Assembly: GCF_030563405.1 (NCBI RefSeq) | Contig: NZ_CP130748.1 | Location: 3,038,001 to 3,102,000, forward strand | DNA: 64,000 nucleotides | Origin: Vibrio sp. SNU_ST1 | GTDB taxonomy: Bacteria > Pseudomonadota > Gammaproteobacteria > Enterobacterales > Vibrionaceae | Reading direction: 5' to 3' | Shown here: positions 54,674 to 63,584 of the stretch, in pieces | Position numbering within the stretch: the first letter of the stretch is position 1 | How the letters are laid out: every line of letters begins with the position of its first letter | Program-made: the position numbers and the translations under genes | The notes under the pieces: generated by a model | Told to the model about the DNA's origin: nothing | The model's input: only the letters and a program-made list of their open reading frames with translations | The model's database searches: none

Positions 54674-55531
54674 TTAGAAGTCGCCAACAGCTTGCTTCAA
54701 TTTCTTCATCGCATTCTTTTCTAACTGGCGGACACGCTCTGCAGAAATGCTATAGGTATCCGCTAAGTCTTGCAGTGTTGCTTTGTTGTCGTCTAACCAA
54801 CGTGAGCGAACAATATGTTGACTACGCTCGTCTAAGCTCTTCAATGCGAGACCTAAGCGATTATTAGTATGTGATTCCCAGTTAGCCGCTTCAACCGTCT
54901 CAGCAACGTCTGACGCTTTATCTTCTAGGTAATAAACTGGAGCTGTGTAAGCAGAACCACCGTCGTCGTCATCCATAGGCGCTTCAAACGTCGCGTCTTG
55001 TGCCGCTAAGCGAGATTCCATTTCACGAACTTCTGAAGGCTCAACACCCAGTTCACGCGCAACCGTCTCAACTTCACCGTTATTGAACCAACCTAAACGC
55101 TTTTTAGACTTACGAAGGTTAAAGAACAATTTACGCTGTGCTTTAGTCGTTGCGATCTTAACGATACGCCAGTTACGCAATACGTATTCATGAATCTCAG
55201 CTTTGATCCAGTGAACAGCAAAAGAGACTAGACGGACACCAACTTCTGGATTAAAGCGCTTAACAGCCTTCATCAAGCCGATGTTACCTTCTTGGACAAG
55301 ATCAGCCATTGGCAGCCCGTAGCCAGAGTAGCCTCTTGCAACGTGCACCACGAATCGTAGGTGTGAAAGGATCAAGCCTTTCGCAGCGTCGATCTCACCT
55401 TTGTAATGTAATCGCTCTGCAAGTCCACGTTCCTCGTCAGGCGTCAGCATTGGGTAACTGTTCGCTGAGCGGATATAGCTATCTAAACTATCTTGTGTGA
55501 CTAAAGCCATTTGATACGCTTGGTTTGCCAT
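54674..55531 (-). CDS. rpoH: Heat-shock sigma factor sigma-32
   Basis: Directs RNA polymerase to heat-shock promoters. 285 residues from ATG 55531 ([20 protein letters not shown]), preceded by GAGGAACCGA; the frame is open 18 codons upstream without support. Region 2 ([20 protein letters not shown]), the RpoH box ([18 protein letters not shown]) and the region 4 helix-turn-helix ([20 protein letters not shown]) are present. It follows ftsX but is separated by 177 bases that should hold its own promoters. Confidence 0.98.
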   Translation of the reverse strand: MANQAYQMALVTQDSLDSYIRSANSYPMLTPDEERGLAERLHYKGEIDAAKGLILSHLRFVVHVARGYSGYGLPMADLVQEGNIGLMKAVKRFNPEVGVRLVSFAVHWIKAEIHEYVLRNWRIVKIATTKAQRKLFFNLRKSKKRLGWFNNGEVETVARELGVEPSEVREMESRLAAQDATFEAPMDDDDGGSAYTAPVYYLEDKASDVAETVEAANWESHTNNRLGLALKSLDERSQHIVRSRWLDDNKATLQDLADTYSISAERVRQLEKNAMKKLKQAVGDF

Positions 55532-55708
55532 TCGGTTCCTCATCAATCTCTGATCTGGAGTAATACATCTATTAAAACCCGACAATCTTGAACCTAAAAT
55601 GAACAGGTTTCAAGGAGGGGGAAGTAATTATGCATAATCAATTCGTCTATACAAGGCAAAAACTGGTTAAGAACTGCCTATTTTTCGTATAAATATGACT
55701 CTATTCAC

Positions 55709-56677
55709 CTAAACTGGTTCAATTTCTTTTAGATGACGCTGTGCAGAAAGCTTCGCAGCTACACTACCAAGCAAGGTTCCGACGATCAAAAGCAGTAAAG
55801 ATTCATCCCAACTCAGGCCTATTAAGCGGAAGTGGCTATCGTACAGCTGAGCCAAGTCATCCACTGCGCTGTTCAGTAATACGGTAATCAATGCCGTCAT
55901 TACCCACGCGCTAATCGAACCTAACACACCAAACCACATTCCAGCATACAAATATGGCCGAAGAATGTAACTGTCGGTAGCACCAATCAGCTTCATAGTT
56001 TGAATCTCTTCCTTATGCGCCAACACATTAAATCGTAATGTGTTGCCGATAATCAGAAATACTGCGCCCAGCATCAATACCGTTAAGGTAATCACGATGA
56101 CAGCTGCAAGTGCTTTGATAGCATCCAGTCGAGCTAACCAGTCTTCATCTAAACGAACATCGGTGACTAATTCTTGTTGTTTAACTGTGCCTGCCAGTTC
56201 TTTAATTAGGGCATCGCTGTGTACGCTTGGCGTAATCACAAGCACACCTGGCAGTGAATAATCGTCTAGGATGGTTAGGGCATCTTCAAAACCAGAATAC
56301 TGGCTAAGATCTTCAAGACCTTGCTGCGGAGAAATGTACTCAACCAGATCTACTTGATCCCAACTTTCGATTTCATCCTTGAGCACCATGACTCTCGGCT
56401 CAGGGATACCATCCTCTACATAGGCACTAATTTGTGACGGGCTGGTGACATCTTGCGCCACTTCACCAACGTTCTTGCCCAGTAGGTACAAACAAGCGGG
56501 CATAGCTAAAGCCATTGAAATCACCGCAAGCGTCAGCAAGTTACCCAACGGACGCTGCCACATTTGCGAGAACGATGACTTGGCTTGTTTCCAATGAACA
56601 ACAAAGAAACCGTCGCTTGAAGCCCGGTTTGCTGCTCGATTGGATTGAGGTTTCTTAATGCGCTTATTCGCGGCCAT
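55709..56677 (-). CDS. ftsX: Cell division protein FtsX
   Basis: Membrane partner of FtsE; the complex activates septal peptidoglycan hydrolases through EnvC. 322 residues. A basic N-terminus ([20 protein letters not shown]), one helix, a periplasmic domain (about 75-200) and three C-terminal helices are seen. ATG 56677 has GAGG nine bases upstream and overlaps the ftsE end by 14 bases. Confidence 0.95.
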   Translation of the reverse strand: MAANKRIKKPQSNRAANRASSDGFFVVHWKQAKSSFSQMWQRPLGNLLTLAVISMALAMPACLYLLGKNVGEVAQDVTSPSQISAYVEDGIPEPRVMVLKDEIESWDQVDLVEYISPQQGLEDLSQYSGFEDALTILDDYSLPGVLVITPSVHSDALIKELAGTVKQQELVTDVRLDEDWLARLDAIKALAAVIVITLTVLMLGAVFLIIGNTLRFNVLAHKEEIQTMKLIGATDSYILRPYLYAGMWFGVLGSISAWVMTALITVLLNSAVDDLAQLYDSHFRLIGLSWDESLLLLIVGTLLGSVAAKLSAQRHLKEIEPV

Positions 56678-57341
56678 AATCTTCAACCTCACTCAAAAAG
56701 CCTTGGTTTAATTCCAGATGACGATATTGAGGGCGAGTGTTTACTAACCCGATATCGTGCGTCGCTAGCATGATCGTGACACCAGCACGGTTGAACTCTT
56801 CAAACAAGCGTAATACACGACTCGATAGTTCAGGATCTAGGTTACCGGTGGGCTCATCCGCTAAAAGCAGAGTTGGACGGTTAACCACAGCGCGAGCAAT
56901 ACCGACCCGTTGTTGTTCACCTCCAGAGAGCTGGCTTGGTAAACAACGGGCTTTGTCTAATAAACCGGTTTTGTCCAACGCGGCGCTGACTCGACGTTTA
57001 ATTTCGTTTTCAGAAATAGATTCAATACGCATAGGCAGAGCGACGTTATCGAAGATCGAGCGATCCATAAGTAGGCGGTGATCTTGAAAGACAATCCCGA
57101 TGTTACGGCGTAAAAAGGGAATGTCTTTGGCTGGGATACGAGTAATATCGTGATCGTTAAACCAAACACGTCCGTCAGTTGGACGCTCTATCGCGCAGAT
57201 CAACTTCAGCAAGGTACTTTTACCGGCACCAGAGTGCCCGCCTAAAAATGCCATCTCTCCTCGTTTGAGATGAAAGTCCACTTTTTGGAGCGCTTGTCGT
57301 CCGCCTCGGTAGGCTTTGCTCACTTGCTGAAATTTGATCAC
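56664..57341 (-). CDS. ftsE: Cell division ATP-binding protein FtsE
   Basis: ABC ATPase of the FtsEX complex at the division site. 225 residues with Walker [11 protein letters not shown], signature LSGGEQQR and Walker [12 protein letters not shown]. The start is GTG at 57341 with AAGAGGA upstream. It lies 77 bases after ftsY and overlaps ftsX. Confidence 0.97.
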   Translation of the reverse strand: MIKFQQVSKAYRGGRQALQKVDFHLKRGEMAFLGGHSGAGKSTLLKLICAIERPTDGRVWFNDHDITRIPAKDIPFLRRNIGIVFQDHRLLMDRSIFDNVALPMRIESISENEIKRRVSAALDKTGLLDKARCLPSQLSGGEQQRVGIARAVVNRPTLLLADEPTGNLDPELSSRVLRLFEEFNRAGVTIMLATHDIGLVNTRPQYRHLELNQGFLSEVEDYGRE

Positions 57342-57418
57342 CGAAAATTCCTCTTACGATCACTCATATCAAATTTAAAACGGTAGCAGGTTAAGGATAA
57401 ACCACTTTGCTACACGCG

Positions 57419-58678
57419 TTACTCTTCGCGGCTAAATAGTGCTTCAATAAAGTCTTTCGACTCAAATGGACGCAGGTCGTCAATGCCTTCACCCACGCCA
57501 ATGTAGCGGATTGGAATCTGGAACTGGTCAGCAATTGAGAAAATTACTCCACCTTTCGCTGTACCATCTAGCTTAGTTAGCGTAATACCCGTTACTGGTG
57601 CCACATCACTAAACAACTTCGCTTGGCTAATCGCATTCTGACCGGTACCTGCATCTAGCGTTAACATGATTTCGTGCGGTGCAGAATCATCGATCTTCTT
57701 CATTACACGAACAATCTTGCGTAGCTCTTCCATCAAGTTGCTCTTGTTCTGCAAACGGCCTGCAGTATCAGCAATCACGACATCAACACCACGCGCTTTA
57801 GCGGCTTCAATCGCATCGTAGATAACAGACGCGCTATCGGCACCAGTGTGCTGAGCGATAACCGGAACATCATTACGCTGCCCCCAAACCTGAAGTTGTT
57901 CAACCGCTGCCGCACGGAAGGTATCACCCGCCGCCAACATCACTTTCTTGCCTTCACTTTGGAATTGTTTCGCCAGCTTACCGATAGTGGTTGTCTTACC
58001 CACACCATTCACACCCACCATTAAGATAACGTAAGGTGTTTTAGTGGTATCAACAACCAGTGGCTGTTCCACTTGGCTCAAGATTTCTGACATCTCTTCT
58101 TTGAGCAGACCATAAAGCGCTTCACCATCTTTTAGGTCATTACGGGATGCTTTTTCTGTTAGGTTTTCAATGATCTTAACTGTGGTATTCATACCCACGT
58201 CGGCGATCAGAAGTTGCTCTTCTAGTTCTTCAAACAGGTCTTCATCAATTTGCTTGCCTTTGAACAAACCAAAGAAGCCAGCACCAATGTTTGCTTTAGT
58301 ACGGCTTAGGCTACGCTTAAGTCGTGCAAAGAAGCTTTCTGTCGGCTTCTCTTGTACTTCTTCAACCTTAGCTTGAGGAGCCATCACTTCTTCCTGTTCT
58401 GCTTCTGCTTCTGCTTCTGCTTCTGCTTCTGCTTCTGCTGCGATAGGTTGCTGCTCTTGTTGAGTCTCTTCAAGCGCTTGCTCAAATTCAACTGACTGAG
58501 TTTCAGTTGGCTTAGCGACTTCAGCTTCAGGTGCGACCTGTTCAGTCTCAACTTGTGATTCAACTTCAGTTTGATCTTCAACGTTTTCTACGTTCGCTTC
58601 ATTCTGAGTTTTTGGGCTTTGTTCTTCTTCACCAAAACCAAGCCACGATAATAATCCGCGCTTCTTTTTTTCCGTCAT
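57419..58678 (-). CDS. ftsY: Signal recognition particle receptor FtsY
   Basis: GTPase that docks ribosome-nascent chain-SRP complexes to the membrane. 419 residues. A highly acidic N-terminal A domain (1 to about 115) contains seven near-perfect Ala-Glu repeats; the NG domain has GVNGVGKTTTIGKLA, DTAGR and TKLDGTAKGG. It is the first gene of ftsYEX and is divergent from rsmD. Confidence 0.98.
   Translation of the reverse strand: MTEKKKRGLLSWLGFGEEEQSPKTQNEANVENVEDQTEVESQVETEQVAPEAEVAKPTETQSVEFEQALEETQQEQQPIAAEAEAEAEAEAEAEQEEVMAPQAKVEEVQEKPTESFFARLKRSLSRTKANIGAGFFGLFKGKQIDEDLFEELEEQLLIADVGMNTTVKIIENLTEKASRNDLKDGEALYGLLKEEMSEILSQVEQPLVVDTTKTPYVILMVGVNGVGKTTTIGKLAKQFQSEGKKVMLAAGDTFRAAAVEQLQVWGQRNDVPVIAQHTGADSASVIYDAIEAAKARGVDVVIADTAGRLQNKSNLMEELRKIVRVMKKIDDSAPHEIMLTLDAGTGQNAISQAKLFSDVAPVTGITLTKLDGTAKGGVIFSIADQFQIPIRYIGVGEGIDDLRPFESKDFIEALFSREE
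58397..58438. repeat. Hexamer repeat in ftsY (seven TTCTGC units)
   Basis: Seven tandem copies of TTCTGC on the plus strand encode alternating Ala-Glu in FtsY. Unit gain or loss keeps the frame, so length polymorphism between strains is likely. Confidence 0.9.
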
Positions 58679-58784
58679 CAGAGGAGTTTCCTAGATCTAC
58701 TAATTAGCTGTATTGACTTAATACACGTCGACTCTTTGCTATTGTTATACAATACAAGCTTGCACAAACGAATAGTAAAGAAAA

Positions 58785-58832
58785 ATGACAAAGCAGTGAT
58801 AAGTTTGCTTTTAGCTTGATACACTTTGTCAT
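58785..58832. repeat. Inverted repeat between ftsY and rsmD
   Basis: Arms ATGACAAAG (58785-58793) and CTTTGTCAT (58824-58832) pair perfectly; the inner part pairs imperfectly. It lies in the divergent promoter region, so it could be an operator or an RNA hairpin. Confidence 0.5.
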
Positions 58833-58908
58833 TGTAAATTTATTTAATACTCGAACCCACTTAAATTGGGCTCGGTATAGTATCACTTTATTAGCGGTCA
58901 AAAAATCT

Positions 58909-59511
58909 ATGGTAAGACGTCGCCAGCAAAACACATCACAAAAAAAGCCATCCGGAGGCTTTGTTCGAATTATTAGTGGCTCATGGAGAGGTAGAAAGCT
59001 GCCTGTTCATGATTTAGAAGGGTTACGCCCAACTATTGACCGAGTCAAAGAAACACTCTTTAACTGGGTGGCACAAGATATCCCACATTCGACTTGCTTG
59101 GATGTATTCGCCGGTTCTGGTGGTCTAGGTTTTGAAGCCGCTTCTCGCCAAGCAAAAATGGTGACACTGCTCGAAATGAATCAAAAAGCGGCCAAACAGC
59201 TTTCTGATAACGCGAAAGAGCTCAAAGCAGACAACATCAATGTGGTCAACACTGATGCTATCTCTTTCCTTAAGAAGCCAGGCACTCCTTACGATATGGT
59301 CTTTCTCGATCCTCCATTTCGTAAAGGCTTACTCGCAGAAACAGTACAACTGCTTGAGAGTAACGGTTGGCTTGCAGACAACGCCATCATTTATGTCGAG
59401 ACAGAGAAAGAGCTAAAACTCGAAGCTATGCCAGAAAACTGGGAATTACATCGCGATAAGACCACTGGCCAGTCGAGCTACCGACTGTTCAATCGAATCA
59501 CTGAAGAATAG
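58909..59511 (+). CDS. rsmD: 16S rRNA (guanine966-N2)-methyltransferase
   Basis: Methylates G966 of 16S rRNA in the assembling 30S subunit. 200 residues from ATG 58909 (MVRRRQQNTSQKKPSGGFVR); the open frame begins 31 codons earlier. The SAM motif LDVFAGSGGLGFEAASR and catalytic DPPF are present. It is divergent from ftsY as in E. coli. Confidence 0.96.
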   Translation: MVRRRQQNTSQKKPSGGFVRIISGSWRGRKLPVHDLEGLRPTIDRVKETLFNWVAQDIPHSTCLDVFAGSGGLGFEAASRQAKMVTLLEMNQKAAKQLSDNAKELKADNINVVNTDAISFLKKPGTPYDMVFLDPPFRKGLLAETVQLLESNGWLADNAIIYVETEKELKLEAMPENWELHRDKTTGQSSYRLFNRITEE

Positions 59512-59521
59512 GAGTTATTGA

Positions 59522-59788
59522 ATGAAGTTCTTGCTTCCACTAGCAAAAGCAGCCATCGCCTTTGTTTGGTTTATCTTAATCGCCAATATTTTCTACCCAT
59601 TCCCGGGTAATGCTGCGATTGCGCTTTATATCATGACAGCATTCTTATTCTTCATGCACGGCCTGCAGATGCTGATTTTCATCGGTGCTTTTGGCGATAA
59701 GATCGAAATGTCGCGTTGGGAGAAGTGGTCAATATTGATTTTCGGCGTCTTTGCCCTACTCGATATCCGACGCAAACACATGATGTAA
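59522..59788 (+). CDS. yhhL: DUF1145 membrane protein (YhhL-like)
   Basis: 88 residues with three hydrophobic segments (4-25, 30-57, 70-80). Function unknown. It lies 10 bases after rsmD with a good AGGAGTTATTG site, in the same place as E. coli yhhL. Confidence 0.88.
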   Translation: MKFLLPLAKAAIAFVWFILIANIFYPFPGNAAIALYIMTAFLFFMHGLQMLIFIGAFGDKIEMSRWEKWSILIFGVFALLDIRRKHMM

Positions 59789-59853
59789 TAAAGCTTAAGC
59801 TTAGATATAAAACGCTTAGTGACAGAAAACATCATGACAGAAACAGTTGATAC

Positions 59854-59884
59854 AAAAGCGCCGCTCATTTGAGCGGCGCTTTTG
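59854..59884. terminator. Terminator between yhhL and the MarC-family gene
   Basis: AAAAGCGCCGCTCA / TGAGCGGCGCTTTT palindrome, suited to both converging genes. Confidence 0.9.
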
Positions 59885-59905
59885 TATTCAGCGATGATAC
59901 TGATG

Positions 59906-60490
59906 TTAGCCCATGTAGCCCTTTACACCATCTAAGAACATTTGCGTCGACAGCATAACCAACAACAAGCCCATCAAACGTTCGATGGCTTTAAGGCCTC
60001 TCTCACCCAGTACTCGCAGGAAGAAGCCATTAAACATCAGAATAAAGAAGGTTGCGCCCCAAGCCAGCATCACTGCGCCTGAAAGCTCTAACATGTTGTC
60101 AGGATGCTGTGTCGACAAAAGAATCAATGCCGCAATCACCGACGGGCCTGCAATCATAGGGATCGCCATCGGCACGATAAACGGTTCTTCACCCGCCGCG
60201 AGGCCAGTAATACTACCCGCACTTGGGAAAATCATCTTAATCGCGATGATAAAAAGAATAATACCGCCAGAGATACTCAAGGTTTCAGGCTGCACATGCA
60301 GGAAGTTCATAATGCTTTGGCCAGCAAACAAGAACAGCAGCAGGATAATCAGCGCAAACATTAGTTCACGAACAAGAACAATACGGCGACGCTTCGGATC
60401 AATATGCTTAAGGATAGAAAGCACGATTGGTAAGTTGCCAAGTGGATCCATAATAAGAAACAGCATGGTCGCTGCAGATAAAATTTCCAT
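59906..60490 (-). CDS. MarC/YhgN-family membrane protein
   Basis: 194 residues from ATG 60490 (MEILSAATMLFLIMDPLGNL). Six helices are predicted and the conserved MDPLGNLP, and GEEPFIVPMAIPMIAGPSVI, are typical of MarC (UPF0056). The function is not established; despite the name, MarC is not a drug-resistance factor. It resembles E. coli YhgN more than MarC. Confidence 0.9.
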   Translation of the reverse strand: MEILSAATMLFLIMDPLGNLPIVLSILKHIDPKRRRIVLVRELMFALIILLLFLFAGQSIMNFLHVQPETLSISGGIILFIIAIKMIFPSAGSITGLAAGEEPFIVPMAIPMIAGPSVIAALILLSTQHPDNMLELSGAVMLAWGATFFILMFNGFFLRVLGERGLKAIERLMGLLLVMLSTQMFLDGVKGYMG

Positions 60491-60702
60491 AAGTTTGTCT
60501 CGAAAGCGTAAGTGCGCGGAGTATAGCAGCCTCAAGATTGATTTTCGAACACAGTAACAAACTTAGGAATTTACGTTATTAGAAGGGTATTTATGAGAGC
60601 CAAACGAGGGGGAAATGGTCGGAGTGGAGCCAAGAATATCGCATCCACTCGCTAATCACAGTTCACTGTTCACTGGCGACAAGAACTGATGGTCATTCAA
60701 GA

Positions 60703-60939
60703 TCAGTGATTACAAACACGTTCGCGATTAGTGCAAAGCTTGTCATCAATGATCACGACCTTTTCCATTTTCAGAAAAAACTTCAGTAGGCCATCCAAAT
60801 CCAGACCGTTCAGCTTACACGTATGAAAGCGAGCTTCAGCGCCATAGGTTTGAGCAAGCTCTTGCGTCAACTCTTCACGAGTCAGCGGCTTTTCACTCAG
60901 TAGATTTAAAACGTTGTGTGCGTGGATTTCAGTGGTCAT
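60703..60939 (-). CDS. YecH-family putative metal-binding protein (DUF2492)
   Basis: 78 residues. The family pattern is clear: HAHNVLNLL at the start, ARFHTCKLNGLDLDGLLKFF in the middle, and a Cys-His pair at the end (ERVCNH). The His and Cys residues suggest metal binding; no function is proven. Confidence 0.8.
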   Translation of the reverse strand: MTTEIHAHNVLNLLSEKPLTREELTQELAQTYGAEARFHTCKLNGLDLDGLLKFFLKMEKVVIIDDKLCTNRERVCNH

Positions 60940-61029
60940 AAGTCTATCTCATGTTTAATGAAGTAGACGTAGAGTACCAATTTTCATCTAAGCTGCCTTG
61001 ATGTAGCTCAGAATTAAGCGAGCTCTACC

Positions 61030-61650
61030 CTAAATGGTAAGGGAAGCTACGATGAGAGCGTGTGCAAGAAAGTAACTGCCCGTCACCCAAAAGTAAGCGC
61101 CCTTAATTGGGCTGCGATAGAAATTTAGGGCGTATGCCAATGCGGAAAGCAGCAGCACGCAGCAACCAACAAAACCAACAGCATGTGATAGCAGAGGCTC
61201 AAGTAACCAGACTTCACCAGAAGCCCAAGCTAGCTGAATAAGCACAATACCCATGATAACAACTGGAAAGACGAGCTTGTCCAAACGAGGGAGTAATAGG
61301 AAGAAAGCAACAATACATGCAGCTAATAGCAGCGCGAACAACCACCAGACCATTTCTCCCGATAGCTGTAACCAAAATGCTTTGCTGTAACAAAGTTGAG
61401 CCAACAAGAAACAAACAAAATGCAGAAGACGTTTTTGAGTAACAGTATGAAGCACATCTGCGATCGCAGAGATCGCTAACCCAGCCACTACCCAATAGGT
61501 AAAATCAACGACAACAGATTGAGTTAGAGCAATAGTCGCCAATAATACAAAGGTAAAGACCTTATACAATAAAGCCTGACCGATATGCCCATGTTTCGTT
61601 CCTGTTATTGCTCCAATACCAGACAAGGAAACCGCCAACCAACTCCACAT
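61030..61650 (-). CDS. yhhN: YhhN-family membrane protein (lysoplasmalogenase-like)
   Basis: 206 residues from ATG 61650 (MWSWLAVSLSGIGAITGTKH); a GTG 14 codons upstream (61692) is possible. About eight helices. The family includes animal TMEM86 lysoplasmalogenases; ISAIADVLH is the conserved Asp region. In bacteria the substrate is unknown. It is near yhhL and yhhM, as in E. coli, but zntA is absent. Confidence 0.88.
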   Translation of the reverse strand: MWSWLAVSLSGIGAITGTKHGHIGQALLYKVFTFVLLATIALTQSVVVDFTYWVVAGLAISAIADVLHTVTQKRLLHFVCFLLAQLCYSKAFWLQLSGEMVWWLFALLLAACIVAFFLLLPRLDKLVFPVVIMGIVLIQLAWASGEVWLLEPLLSHAVGFVGCCVLLLSALAYALNFYRSPIKGAYFWVTGSYFLAHALIVASLTI

Positions 61651-62367
61651 ACCATTTGCCCTATTGCTTTTAATCGTCGCCAGTCTAGGCACACGGGTGT
61701 TGATGTAAAGCCTCAGCCCTTCAAAATTGGATCTTGATTACGCTTCCACTAAAAAGAGCCTCTTTAGATTGAAGTCGTCATAATTCCCGCCGCGATAGTG
61801 ATTATTCTTTTAAAAATAGGCTCATTAATCGGAAAACTCATATAAATTGACGCTAGAGAACTCAAACTTCAACTCCAACCACTTCTAGCTTGTCACATCC
61901 ACAACATGTCGCCATACAATGCAAATACCACACAATTAAAAATTTAAAACAAATTACAATAAACCATTAAAAACAAGCAGTTAAAATCAAGAACATACTT
62001 ATTAGGGAACTTCCAACACTATACAAACCTAGACTTACAAAGTAAGTAAATTACTTTTCTTAAACCCACTTTGTCAGGTTTCGCTAAGCTTCCTGTCAAA
62101 AAAACATCACAAAAATCAAACCTAAAACCTACAAAACCCAATAAAACAAACCCAGGCACCACCAAGCCCCATTAATACAGTTTAACAACCTTTAACAATA
62201 TAAATTACACAAAACACCCATTACAAAACAACAACTTAAAACAAATAAGAACAAAAAAAAACCATAGCGAACAAAATAAGAACACACCAAAATACACAGC
62301 AAACATAGCAAAATTGATATAAAACCCAATAGTTTTCTATCACTTTTAAAGGTTTCGAAAGTAATCC
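61651..62367. other. Long intergenic region, partly G-depleted
   Basis: About 720 bases without a supported gene. From about 61900 to 62330 the plus strand is rich in A and C with very few G: in 62101-62280 I count about 46 C and 8 G. No tRNA, rRNA or terminator-bound RNA is recognised in it. Confidence 0.6.
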
Positions 62368-62397
62368 TTGATCTAAAGCCATAAGTGGTGCTATTCT
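62368..62397 (+). promoter_or_regulatory. Promoter of the 26-residue peptide gene
   Basis: TTGATC (62368-62373), 18-base spacer, TATTCT (62392-62397). The transcription start would fall near 62404, giving a leader of about 35 bases. Confidence 0.55.
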
Positions 62398-62438
62398 TTA
62401 AAACATAGCGAGAGACAACCAAATTTAGGAGTAGTGTT

Positions 62439-62519
62439 ATGATTTCATCTTCGCAAAGACAAGGACTTGTAATGATCGCGGTAGTTGTAGGTCTAATGAC
62501 ACTACCGATGATGTACTAA
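62439..62519 (+). CDS. Small membrane peptide, 26 residues
   Basis: Reads MISSSQRQGLVMIAVVVGLM then TLPMMY. A polar N-terminus with one Arg precedes a single hydrophobic segment of about 15 residues ending near the C-terminus. AGGAG lies eight bases before the ATG (62428-62432), a sigma-70 type promoter is about 40 bases upstream of the ATG, and a strong terminator follows 13 bases after the stop, so it forms a complete one-gene unit. I do not recognise the family. Alternatives are a leader peptide or a hydrophobic toxin-like peptide, but no antisense partner is evident. Confidence 0.7.
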   Translation: MISSSQRQGLVMIAVVVGLMTLPMMY

Positions 62520-62532
62520 GCAAGTTACAGAT

Positions 62533-62564
62533 AAAAAAAGGGACGCCATTAGCGTCCCTTTTTT
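62533..62564. terminator. Terminator after the 26-residue peptide gene
   Basis: AAAAAAAGGGACGC / GCGTCCCTTTTTT with a four-base loop; bidirectional, also able to serve the DUF4145-like gene. Confidence 0.92.
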
Positions 62565-62575
62565 GTTCAATTTTT

Positions 62576-62950
62576 TTACTTCGAAAACAGATGCAGTGTT
62601 AACACATCCCAGTTCGCATAATAGAAACCAGCGGCAGCTAAAGTCATTGCCATCATCAGTAAGATTGCAACTCGCCAAATAAAACGACCACTACGTGGAG
62701 TCAACTCCTTCTCACAGTCGTTACACATCATGATGAACTTATGTTGGTCTTCCAACTTAGCCTCATGCTCATTGACTACCTTATTACGACACGTTGCGAT
62801 ATAACGCAGCTTACTCACCATATCGTGCGGTAGCCTTTCTTCACAGCTTGACACAAGCTCATGCAATCCTTCGCCTTCGGCATGATATTGAAGCCTCAAT
62901 AATTTCTCTATATTACGAGTTCTTGTCACCACTTTTTCAATATCGGTCAT
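62576..62950 (-). CDS. DUF4145-like protein with a C-terminal membrane helix
   Basis: 124 residues from ATG 62950, with GGAGGG upstream. The helical N-terminal part contains LPHDMVSKLRYIATCRNKVV followed by NEHEAKLED, resembling the helical region of DUF4145/HEPN-like proteins (the R-N-x-V-x-H-type motif reads RNKVVNEH). CxxC-like CNDCEKEL follows, then a hydrophobic segment (about 98-117). Function unknown; the family assignment is tentative. Confidence 0.7.
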   Translation of the reverse strand: MTDIEKVVTRTRNIEKLLRLQYHAEGEGLHELVSSCEERLPHDMVSKLRYIATCRNKVVNEHEAKLEDQHKFIMMCNDCEKELTPRSGRFIWRVAILLMMAMTLAAAGFYYANWDVLTLHLFSK

Positions 62951-63194
62951 ATTAGCCCTCCCACTCCACACTATAATTCTAGTCGAGCATTTCCCTATTC
63001 TTATACAAAATCACTGTTATTTACGAGAGAAAGAGACAATAAATAACAATGCTTTATCCCAAACTGGCCTCTAAATGTGATGTCTGCCGAAAAATAATCA
63101 GCTTGGCTTACAACAGTTCACGAATAACGGCTTGAAACACATATCCCTATTGCTTGAAAGATTAGAATAACCATCACGACTACATGGAGGTTAC

Positions 63195-63524
63195 ATGCCT
63201 AATTCACTCTTTTTTGCCATCTTTGCACTCGCCGGTCTAGCGGCTTGGGTATTTCTTGGTTTCTATCGAAAGCACTCACAAGGTGAAAATGCGCCAGAAA
63301 AGAAAGTGAACGTCACTGTATTAGACAAACAATCCATCGACCTTCCTGATGCAGAACCAGGCCAAGAAGATCAAGAGTATTGGATTTACGTTCAACGTGG
63401 TGTGGTTGGTCCAAAACGAGAATTCCAAGTCGGAATCCACTACTTCCACGCCCTGAACCCTGGCGACAAAGGAACCTTAACCTACCAAGGCGATAAGTTC
63501 TTACACTTTGCATTGAAGCGCTAA
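63195..63524 (+). CDS. yhhM: DUF2500 membrane protein (YhhM-like)
   Basis: 109 residues. One N-terminal membrane helix (about 4-23) is followed by a soluble domain ending FQVGIHYFHALNPGDKGTLT, the typical DUF2500 end. Strong ribosome-binding site GGAGGTTAC. Function unknown; E. coli yhhM is in the same rsmD-yhhL-yhhM-yhhN neighbourhood. Confidence 0.88.
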   Translation: MPNSLFFAIFALAGLAAWVFLGFYRKHSQGENAPEKKVNVTVLDKQSIDLPDAEPGQEDQEYWIYVQRGVVGPKREFQVGIHYFHALNPGDKGTLTYQGDKFLHFALKR

Positions 63525-63584
63525 ACATTAGGTACTTCAACTGTATCTTCTAAGCAATCCATCAGAAAGCCTTAGCACCCACCG

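Noticed and set aside
62192..62422. A 76-codon minus-strand frame with a hydrophobic middle
   Set aside because: It begins with TTG, has no ribosome-binding site, and its hydrophobicity follows from T/G-rich DNA on that strand.
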